Source: Coriobacteriia bacterium | Lineage (GTDB): Bacteria > Actinomycetota > Coriobacteriia > Coriobacteriales > Atopobiaceae | Direction of reading: 5' to 3' | Assembly (NCBI GenBank): GCA_003150175.1 | Contig: QAKZ01000058.1 | Location: 1 to 8,046 of the forward strand | DNA: 8,046 nt | In this document: positions 1 to 5,674 of the stretch, piece by piece | Layout of the letters: each line of letters starts with the position of its first letter | Position numbering within the stretch: the stretch's first letter is position 1 | Made by a program: the position numbers and the translations under genes | The notes under the pieces: generated by a model | The model's input: only the letters and a program-made list of their open reading frames with translations | Told to the model about the DNA's origin: nothing | Database searches by the model: none

Positions 1-908
<908 letters not shown>

Positions 909-919
909 CTAATTCAGGT

Positions 920-964
920 AAAAAAGACGAGCGGGCGCGCGACCGACGGATCGGCGCGGCCCGC
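920..964 (-). terminator. Terminator-like hairpin plus U-tract between hpt and ftsH (possible attenuator)
   Basis: Read on the minus strand, positions 964-951 pair with 946-931. Three blocks (GCGGGC/GCCCGC, CGCG/CGCG, CCGA/TCGG) give about 14 base pairs, with two single-base bulges at 942 and 937 and a TCCG tetraloop. Five bases after the stem comes a run of six T (920-925). This is the classic form of an intrinsic terminator for a transcript coming from hpt. Only about 12 nt separate the T-run from the ftsH ribosome site, too little for a promoter. The ftsH message must therefore pass through the element, which could make it an attenuator. The structure is seen in the sequence; the role is inferred. 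Confidence 0.6.
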
Positions 965-978
965 AGATCGGCGCGGCC
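949..978. repeat. Tandem direct repeat, 13 bp twice, 17-bp period
   Basis: GATCGGCGCGGCC occurs at 949-961 and again at 966-978, separated by GCA-containing 4-base spacer sequence. The left copy overlaps one arm of the terminator-like hairpin before ftsH. The right copy offers an alternative partner for the other arm. It may be a local duplication or a binding site; nothing else in the window shares it. Confidence 0.5.
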
Positions 979-1035
979 GTAGGCTCGATGTGACCAGAGG
1001 CGCCCGGCGCCGCCGGCGGTTCAGCGACCGGCAGA

Positions 1036-1584
1036 TCAGCTGTAGACCTCGGGCTTGAGGATGCCGATGTAGGGCAGGTTGCGGTAGCGCTCGGCATAGT
1101 CGAGGCCGTAGCCGACGATGAACTCGTCGGGCACGTGCGAGCCGACGTAGTGCGGGTGCACCGCGGGCTTCTTTCCGGCGACGTCCTTGACCAGGAAGGC
1201 GGCGACGTTGACGGACTTCGCGCCGCGGGCCTCGAGCATGCGGATCAGGTAGCTCAGCGTGAGGCCGGAGTCGAGGATGTCCTCGACGATGAGCACGTCG
1301 CGGCCCTCGATCTTTGTGTCGAGGTCCTTGACGATGCGCACGACGCCGGAGCTCTTCACGCCGTCGCCGTAGCTCGAGACGGCCATGAAGTCGATGGCGA
1401 TGGGGCAGTCGATGGCGCGCATGATGTCGGCGGTAAAGACGACGGCACCCTTGAGCACGGCCACGACCAGGGGGTTCTTGTCCTTATAGTCGGCGGTGAT
1501 CTCCTTGCCCATGCGGGCGACGATGTCCTTGATGTCCTGTTCGCTGAGCACGACTTCCGAAACGTCCGGGTGCAGTGCCTCCAT
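1036..1584 (-). CDS. hpt: Hypoxanthine phosphoribosyltransferase
   Basis: This cytoplasmic purine-salvage enzyme joins hypoxanthine (often also guanine) to PRPP to give IMP or GMP. The 182-aa product has the full family length. Visible hallmarks are LKGAVVF at 44-50, the flexible-loop region with SSYGD at 70-74, and the PRPP-binding loop VLIVEDILDSGLTL at 97-110 with its acidic pair E101-D102. LVKD follows at 131-134, and the family C-terminus DYAERYRNLPYIG at 162-174. The ATG at 1584 is chosen because an AAGGGG-type ribosome site lies about 6 nt upstream; the open frame continues farther but only as antisense or out-of-frame sequence. It lies 119 nt downstream of tilS, and I see no convincing promoter in that gap. 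The two are probably co-transcribed, as in the conserved tilS-hpt-ftsH cluster. Confidence 0.97.
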   Translation of the reverse strand: MEALHPDVSEVVLSEQDIKDIVARMGKEITADYKDKNPLVVAVLKGAVVFTADIMRAIDCPIAIDFMAVSSYGDGVKSSGVVRIVKDLDTKIEGRDVLIVEDILDSGLTLSYLIRMLEARGAKSVNVAAFLVKDVAGKKPAVHPHYVGSHVPDEFIVGYGLDYAERYRNLPYIGILKPEVYS

Positions 1585-1703
1585 GAGCGTCCCCTTCCTG
1601 GGATTGTGCGCGAGGGCGGCGCCGAGGCGCGCGGCCCGGCGTCTGCCGATACAGGTCATAAGGATACACCCAGCCCGCGCGAGCTGCGGATTCAAGCAGG
1701 CAT

Positions 1704-3242
1704 TTAACGCGAAGACTCGAACGCCAGCTCCAACAAGAAGCGCGTCGCGGCCGTGACGCGGCACCGCTCGTCGGCGCGGACGCCGGCCACCCAGACCACC
1801 GGTCCCGACGGCGCGGCGCGAACCACCGGGACGGCGGGCTTCTCGGCCGCGGGGACGCGTGCGGAATTGAGCAGGTCGGAGAGCTTTTTTGACTGGCCGT
1901 GCATGCCCAGCGGGCAGAGCACGTCGCCGGGGCGCGGGCCGTCGACCCAGAGCCTGCCGCCCACCGTGGCGTCGATGCCCGCCGCCTCGGCGTCCAGGAG
2001 CACCGACTCGCCCGCCCACTCCAGGCCGTGGGCACGGGCGAGCGCGGGCAGGTCGGTCGCTGCAGGCGCCGGACGCAGGCGTGCGCGCAGGACGCGGCCG
2101 TCGGCGAGCGCGAGCTCCCCCGCGCCGCCGGGGCGGCGCTGGCCGTCTGTCCCCGCGACCTCGAGCCACGCCGCGACGACGTCGCGCGAGGCGGTACGGC
2201 CGCGCAGCACAAGCAGCCCGAAGGCCACGCGCGCGTCGACGCCCATCGGGATGGTCGCAGACCCCTCCCCCGCGGCAACGATCCGCAGCACAGAGGCTAT
2301 GTGGCGAGCCTCAAGCCTGGCCTCGGGGCAAACCTCGAGGATGGCCGCGCGCACGACGCGCCGCGCGATGGCCACCTCGGTCGCGGCGAGCCGCGCGGCG
2401 TCGAGCGCCACGAGGCCCGGGTCCGCGCGGCGCGTGAGGTCGCGCAGCGCGCGGGAGGCCACCGACGTGAGGTAGGCATCCTCGTCCGAGAGGATGTCGC
2501 AGGTCGTGGCCAGGCTCGCGGACAGGCGCGGGTTGCGCTCGCGGGCCACCGGCATCACCTCGTGGCGCACAAAGGCGCGCAGGTAGCGGGTGTCCGCGTT
2601 GGTCGCGTCCTCCCGCCAGACGATGCCGCGCACGCGCAGCAGCTCACAGAGCTCGTCGTGCGTACGGTCGAGCAGCGGCCGCACGATGCGGTTGCGCCGC
2701 CGCGGAATCGACGAGAGCCCGGCCGCCCCCGTGCCGCGGATCGCGTTCATAAAGAAGGTCTCGGCCCGGTCGTCGGCGGTGTGCGCCGTGAGGATCCGCG
2801 CCGCCGACCGCGGGCAGCCGACCTCAGCGCAGAGCTCGTTGGCGAGCTCGACGGCGGCGGCGTAGCGCGCAACGCGACCCGCGTTCTCCACGTTGCCGTC
2901 GCCCGCCGCGGCGAGCTCGGCCACGTCCACGCGCCGCACGTCGCACGGGATGCCGAAGCGCGCCGACAGCTCGCGGACGGCCTCCTCGTCCTCCTCGGCG
3001 TCCAGGCCCCTGAGCTGGTGGTTCACATGGAGCACGTGCAGGCGCTCGCGGGCGATGCGCGCGGTCCCGCGCCCGTCGTCGATGTCGAGCGCGGAGGTCG
3101 CGGCGAGCACGAGCAGCGCCGTCGAGTCGGCCCCGCCCGAGACCATGAGCACGACGGGCGCGCGCAGCTCCTCGTCCGCCCGGCCGCTCGGCCGCTCGAA
3201 CCTCTGGCGCGAGGTGGCGTATCTGCGTGAGACGCTCGGCAT
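1704..3242 (-). CDS. tilS: tRNA(Ile)-lysidine synthetase TilS
   Basis: TilS is a cytoplasmic enzyme that uses ATP and lysine to convert C34 of the CAU-anticodon isoleucine tRNA to lysidine, so that the tRNA reads AUA and accepts isoleucine. The product is 512 aa. The N-type ATP pyrophosphatase domain shows the PP-loop SGGADST at 35-41, HVNHQLRG at 72-79, AHTADDRAET at 153-162, RPLL at 188-191 and EDATNAD at 211-217. A helical middle region and a poorly conserved Ala/Arg-rich stretch follow. The C-terminal TilS domain lies at about 429-505 (RPGDVLCPLGM, KKLSDLL, VVWVAGVRADER). The ATG at 3242 is preceded 6 nt upstream by GGGGGAG. The frame stays open far upstream, but that part runs antisense to the divergent metallohydrolase gene and is rejected. 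It is the first gene of the minus-strand tilS-hpt-ftsH run. Confidence 0.96.
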   Translation of the reverse strand: MPSVSRRYATSRQRFERPSGRADEELRAPVVLMVSGGADSTALLVLAATSALDIDDGRGTARIARERLHVLHVNHQLRGLDAEEDEEAVRELSARFGIPCDVRRVDVAELAAAGDGNVENAGRVARYAAAVELANELCAEVGCPRSAARILTAHTADDRAETFFMNAIRGTGAAGLSSIPRRRNRIVRPLLDRTHDELCELLRVRGIVWREDATNADTRYLRAFVRHEVMPVARERNPRLSASLATTCDILSDEDAYLTSVASRALRDLTRRADPGLVALDAARLAATEVAIARRVVRAAILEVCPEARLEARHIASVLRIVAAGEGSATIPMGVDARVAFGLLVLRGRTASRDVVAAWLEVAGTDGQRRPGGAGELALADGRVLRARLRPAPAATDLPALARAHGLEWAGESVLLDAEAAGIDATVGGRLWVDGPRPGDVLCPLGMHGQSKKLSDLLNSARVPAAEKPAVPVVRAAPSGPVVWVAGVRADERCRVTAATRFLLELAFESSR

Positions 3243-3314
3243 TGTTGTCTCCCCCGACGTGTATTGTGTCCATTGGCAGTTTAGCGTGACCGATGGCCCA
3301 GAAAGAGGAACTTG

Positions 3315-4121
3315 ATGTACCCGCAGATTCACCTTCATGTGCTCGCGAGCGGATCGAAAGGCAACGCGGCCCTGGTAGAGGGTCCCGACGGCTTCGTGCT
3401 CGTGGACTGCGGGATCACGCGCAAGGCGCTCCTCGAGCGCGCAGGAGAGCTCGGGCTCGACCTTGCGCGCGTGGTCGCCGTGCTCCTCACCCACGAGCAC
3501 GGCGACCACACCCGCGGCCTGCCCGTCGTCTCCAAGCACCTCGACGCGCCGATGTTCGCCACGGCCGGCACCGTGGGAGCGCGCAAGGACCTCTGTGGCC
3601 TGCCGTTCGAGATCGTGGGCCACACAGACGAGCTCGACCTCGCCGGCATGCACGTGCGCTGCTTCCCCACGAGCCACGACGTCGCCGACCCGATGTGCTT
3701 CCGCTTCGAGACCGACGACGACGCGATCGGCTTCTGCACCGACACCGGCACGCTCACGCCCGGGGCCGCAGACGCGCTCTTTGGCGTGCGGGTCCTCGCG
3801 CTCGAGTCCAACCACGACGAGCGCATGCTGGCGACCGGCCCCTACCCCGCCTACCTCAAGGAGCGCGTGGGCGGCGACCGGGGGCACCTCTCGAACGCGC
3901 AGGCGGCCGAGGCGCTGCGCGACCTCATCGACGAGGACACCGAGACCGTCGTGGCCATGCACCTCTCGCAGGAGAACAACCGGCCGAGCGTCTGCGTGCG
4001 CACGCTCGCCGAGGCCGTCGGCGCCGAGGCGGCCAACGATGCCTGGACCGAGGCCCGCACACCCGACGGGCTGCTGAGCATCTGCGCCGCCGCCCAGGAC
4101 TGGCCGATGACGGTGTGGTAG
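3315..4121 (+). CDS. Metallo-beta-lactamase-fold hydrolase, YycJ/WalJ family
   Basis: This is a 268-aa cytoplasmic metallohydrolase with no signal peptide or membrane span. Metal-ligand motifs are THEHGDH at 59-65, SHD at 120-122 (H121), the CTDTG aspartate at 143, and HLS near 216-218. Family-specific blocks SGSKGN at 12-17, ESNHD at 164-168, GPYP with LKERV at 175-185, GHLSN at 190-194 and SQENN at 218-222 place it in the YycJ/WalJ (VicX) family. Members are proposed to act as nucleases or phosphodiesterases, and in Firmicutes the gene ends the walRK operon; the cellular substrate is not settled. Here no walRK genes are present, and it stands divergent from tilS across 72 bp. GAGG lies 6 nt before the ATG. 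An adjoining TTG at 3312 is possible but sits too close to that site. A bidirectional hairpin follows the stop. Confidence 0.92.
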   Translation: MYPQIHLHVLASGSKGNAALVEGPDGFVLVDCGITRKALLERAGELGLDLARVVAVLLTHEHGDHTRGLPVVSKHLDAPMFATAGTVGARKDLCGLPFEIVGHTDELDLAGMHVRCFPTSHDVADPMCFRFETDDDAIGFCTDTGTLTPGAADALFGVRVLALESNHDERMLATGPYPAYLKERVGGDRGHLSNAQAAEALRDLIDEDTETVVAMHLSQENNRPSVCVRTLAEAVGAEAANDAWTEARTPDGLLSICAAAQDWPMTVW

Positions 4122-4156
4122 CGCGTCTGCGCTCGGCAAGCCCAGCGTCGACACAA

Positions 4157-4213
4157 AAAGCGGCCGGCCCGGCTCAGCGAGAGTTCTTCTCGCCGGACCG
4201 GGCCGACCGCTTT
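4157..4213. terminator. Large bidirectional hairpin terminator between convergent yycJ-like gene and hsp20
   Basis: Positions 4157-4172 pair with 4198-4213 (15 pairs, one mismatch at 4164/4206). A second stem inside, GCGAGA/TCTCGC, joins 4177-4182 with 4188-4193 around a 5-nt loop. The four bases on each side between the stems form an internal loop. On the minus strand the stem runs into a T5 tract (4159-4155), which suits termination of hsp20. On the plus strand the tail is a shorter TTT, which would serve the metallohydrolase gene. Confidence 0.75.
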
Positions 4214-4256
4214 AGTTGGCCGATTGGCCAGCCTCTACGCTAGACGCGGGCAAACG

Positions 4257-4685
4257 CTAATCGATGGAGACCTTCGTGACGTTGGCGTTCTGGTCCTGCT
4301 TGGGGACGTTCACGGTCAGCACGCCGCCCTCGAACTTAGCCGAGAGGCCCTGGGAAGCAGCATCCTTGAGGTAGACGCCGCGCGTGGCGCTCCACTCGCC
4401 GGTCTCCTTGTACAGGAAGTTCTTGTTTTTCTGCTCGTCGGACTCCTTCTTGTCCACGCTGATGGACAGACGGCCCTCGTTGAGCTCGACGTCGATCTCC
4501 TCGCGCTTCACGCCAGGGAGCTCGGCCGAGACGACGTACTTATCGCCGGCGTCCTCGACGTCCATCTTGAACGCGCCCTCGTTGGAGAGCTGGGCAAGAG
4601 GTGCACCGAAGAAATCGTCGAAGCTGTCGAAGGGCCAGGTGCGCAGACCACGGGCGAGACGATCGTAAGGAACCATGCTAGACAT
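4257..4685 (-). CDS. hsp20: Hsp20 / alpha-crystallin family small heat-shock protein
   Basis: This ATP-independent holdase chaperone binds unfolding proteins in large cytoplasmic oligomers and hands them to DnaK/ClpB. The 142-aa product has a short variable N-terminus rich in Phe and Trp (WPFDSFDDFFG at 17-27). The alpha-crystallin domain follows at about 37-130, with AELPGVKREEI at 54-64, GRLSIS at 71-76 and the signature GVLTVNVPK at 121-129. A C-terminal V-S-I (139-141) fits the I-X-I oligomerisation motif. The start is the ATG at 4685, with AAGGAG 8 nt upstream; a GTG further upstream overlaps that ribosome site, and a second ATG at 4676 is too far from it. The upstream region carries a promoter and an inverted repeat suggesting heat-shock control. 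ClpB, its usual partner in disaggregation, is encoded about 2.6 kb away. Confidence 0.95.
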   Translation of the reverse strand: MSSMVPYDRLARGLRTWPFDSFDDFFGAPLAQLSNEGAFKMDVEDAGDKYVVSAELPGVKREEIDVELNEGRLSISVDKKESDEQKNKNFLYKETGEWSATRGVYLKDAASQGLSAKFEGGVLTVNVPKQDQNANVTKVSID

Positions 4686-4686
4686 A

Positions 4687-4706
4687 GTAACCACTCCTTT
4701 GATTAC
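4687..4706 (-). promoter_or_regulatory. Small hairpin presenting the hsp20 Shine-Dalgarno sequence
   Basis: On the minus strand GTAATC (4706-4701) can pair with GGTTAC (4692-4687), with one G-T wobble. This leaves the ribosome site AAAGGAG in an 8-nt loop directly before the ATG. The stem is weak (about 6 pairs). Farther upstream in the same leader GGGCGT/ACGCCC (4735-4730 with 4717-4712) can form another hairpin. A temperature-sensitive role is possible but only inferred. Confidence 0.35.
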
Positions 4707-4801
4707 CTTGTGGGCGTTCTGGTGTTCCGACGCCCCTTGTTACATTGATAGTTATGCCCCGCGGGCCGGCTTCTAAACCGTGAATCTCAAGTTTTCTTAG
4801 C

Positions 4802-4830
4802 GTCATATACTCATCATATCTAAGTGTCAT
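4802..4830 (-). promoter_or_regulatory. Candidate sigma-70-type promoter for hsp20
   Basis: On the minus strand a -35 box ATGACA (4830-4825, 5 of 6 to TTGACA) is followed after 17 bp by TATGAC (4807-4802, 4 of 6 to TATAAT). Transcription would start near 4795 and give a leader of about 110 nt. An alternative -10, TATGAT, lies just upstream but has no matching -35. Confidence 0.45.
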
Positions 4831-4838
4831 TGACTTAG
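4820..4838. promoter_or_regulatory. Perfect 6-7-6 inverted repeat over the hsp20 -35 box (HAIR-like operator candidate)
   Basis: CTAAGT at 4820-4825 and ACTTAG at 4833-4838 are exact inverted copies with a 7-bp centre and cover the candidate -35 box. The geometry equals the HspR-binding HAIR element (CTTGAGT-N7-ACTCAAG), though the arm sequence differs. A third partial copy, CTTAG at 4796-4800, and a HAIR-half-like TCTCAAG at 4785-4791 lie near the predicted start point. A repressor site is likely; the identity of the repressor is inferred. Confidence 0.5.
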
Positions 4839-4890
4839 GTTTAGGGCTGTGAAGAATGACCGCGGGGAAGCCCCCGTCGACCTGCTGCGT

Positions 4891-4896
4891 TAGAAT
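4891..4896 (+). promoter_or_regulatory. Candidate -10 box for the 154-aa membrane protein gene
   Basis: TAGAAT (5 of 6 to TATAAT) lies about 40 nt before the ATG at 4937, in the region divergent from hsp20. No good -35 is seen 16-18 bp upstream; that area instead holds a CGGGG/CCCCG hairpin (4863-4876). This is a weak call. Confidence 0.3.
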
Positions 4897-4936
4897 GAGA
4901 CGTATTGTTGAGCATCAAAGGCGAAAGACCATCGCA

Positions 4937-5401
4937 ATGGACGAGCAGAACGAGATCAACGACGCGCAGGAAGCGACGAGCGAGCGGCCCGCGCCCAAGC
5001 ACCAGGCGCCGGCCCCCACACAGCCGCAGGCGCAAGCGCCCTACGTTCGACAGCGCCAGGCTCACCGCAGCGTCGGCACGGTGAGCGACTTCGACTCTTC
5101 CGGCGAGGAGTACCCCGCCCAGGTCGCCCACGACTCCGACTTCACCAACCGCGGCCCGCTCGTCGGCGGCAACTCGTACAAACGCTCCCGCTCCGATGCC
5201 GAGAAGCTCCGCCGCGATTTGCACTACGGCCAGTACCTCGAGATCCCCAAGGGCCGTCGCGACATCTTCGTCAAGCGCGAGCGCCGCACCAACGTGAAGA
5301 CGTTCCTCGCCCTCGTGCTCGTGGTCGTCGTCCTCGCTGTCGCGGTTTATTTCCTATGGCAGTATATGCAGACCAACTGGGGCGCCGCGGGCATCCGCTA
5401 A
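4937..5401 (+). CDS. Conserved-style hypothetical membrane protein, single C-terminal span
   Basis: I do not recognise this family. The 154-aa product begins with a hydrophilic, Pro/Gln/Ala-rich and probably disordered region at 1-45. A polar segment at 46-120 follows, containing the basic stretch LEIPKGRRDIFVKRERR at 101-117. One strongly hydrophobic span lies at about 123-144, with a 10-residue tail ending TNWGAAGIR. The positively charged stretch just before the span predicts the N-terminus inside and the tail outside, so the protein is anchored by its C-terminus. I chose ATG 4937; upstream in-frame ATGs at 4856 and 4895 would add residues of unlike composition and overlap the candidate -10. 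The ribosome site is weak (AAAGG about 14 nt away). It is divergent from hsp20 and convergent with the 59-aa gene. A cell-division or envelope role is conceivable, but nothing in the sequence proves it. Confidence 0.8.
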   Translation: MDEQNEINDAQEATSERPAPKHQAPAPTQPQAQAPYVRQRQAHRSVGTVSDFDSSGEEYPAQVAHDSDFTNRGPLVGGNSYKRSRSDAEKLRRDLHYGQYLEIPKGRRDIFVKRERRTNVKTFLALVLVVVVLAVAVYFLWQYMQTNWGAAGIR

Positions 5402-5435
5402 ATCGCGAAGACCCGTGCGCTGGCTTGCCAAACAT

Positions 5436-5483
5436 GAACGGGCCCGGCATTTCCGAAGCGATGCGGAAATGCCGGGTCCGTTC
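5436..5483. terminator. 20-bp hairpin between convergent genes (bidirectional terminator)
   Basis: Positions 5436-5455 pair with 5464-5483 over 20 bp, with one G-T wobble (5442/5477) and an 8-nt loop. It lies between the stop of the plus-strand membrane-protein gene (5401) and that of the minus-strand 59-aa gene (5495). The tails are poor in T on both sides (GTTCCACG plus, CATGTTTGG minus), so it may stop or stabilise transcripts in a way that does not depend on a U-tract. Confidence 0.65.
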
Positions 5484-5494
5484 CACGTCGCGGC

Positions 5495-5674
5495 CTAAGC
5501 CCAAGGGTCGCGCTCAAAGAGCGGCTCGCTCACGGGGCGGCGGTCGGAGTAGGGGTCGTAGCCGTCGTCGTCCTCGTTCTCGGCGCGAATGAACTCGCGC
5601 TTCTCTTCCTCGGCGGCACGCGCCGCCTGATCATTACTGGCCTTGCGCGGCTGCGCCGTCTTTGGCTGCTGCAT
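5495..5674 (-). CDS. Small acidic protein of 59 aa, overlapping the end of the PASTA gene
   Basis: This is a short gene of unknown function. It begins at an ATG 41 bases before the end of the PASTA gene, in a different frame. A perfect AAGGAGG lies 6 nt upstream, so its translation is probably coupled to the upstream gene. The product has a polar N-terminus (MQQPKTAQPRKASND at 1-15), a charged likely helix (AARAAEEEKREFIRAEN at 17-33), an acidic turn (DDDGYDPYSD at 35-44) and a C-terminal ERDPWA. It has no membrane span or signal peptide and is probably soluble. Codon third positions are almost all G or C, as in the neighbouring genes, which supports real coding. The competing minus-strand frame beginning MIRRRV is Arg/Thr/Pro-rich and looks like a shadow. 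A 20-bp hairpin follows the stop. Confidence 0.78.
   Translation of the reverse strand: MQQPKTAQPRKASNDQAARAAEEEKREFIRAENEDDDGYDPYSDRRPVSEPLFERDPWA

Noticed and set aside
1585..1703. Promoter for hpt in the tilS-hpt gap
   Set aside because: TTGAAT and TATCCT are present on the minus strand but 23 bp apart, too far for a normal promoter.
1899..3230. Plus-strand 443-aa open frame opposite tilS
   Set aside because: Antisense shadow of tilS with His/Arg/Val/Gly-biased composition and no domain.
3243..3314. Promoters in the tilS/metallohydrolase divergent gap
   Set aside because: TTGGCA (plus) is a fair -35, but no -10 lies at 16-18 bp, and the minus strand also lacks a matched pair. Promoters must exist nearby, but I cannot place them.
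3243..4154. Minus-strand open frame continuing upstream of tilS
   Set aside because: It is antisense to the well-supported metallohydrolase gene. TilS homology begins only after the ATG at 3242, which has its own strong ribosome site.
4700..4860. CIRCE element (HrcA operator) before hsp20
   Set aside because: No TTAGCACTC-N9-GAGTGCTAA or close variant is present; the only good inverted repeat has 6-bp arms and a 7-bp centre.
5530..5636. Minus-strand frame starting at the ATG of TAATGATC after the PASTA stop (MIRRRV...)
   Set aside because: The stop/start overlap looked like coupling, but the product is Arg/Thr/Pro-rich with poor third-position bias. The other frame has a perfect ribosome site at its own start and a protein-like composition.
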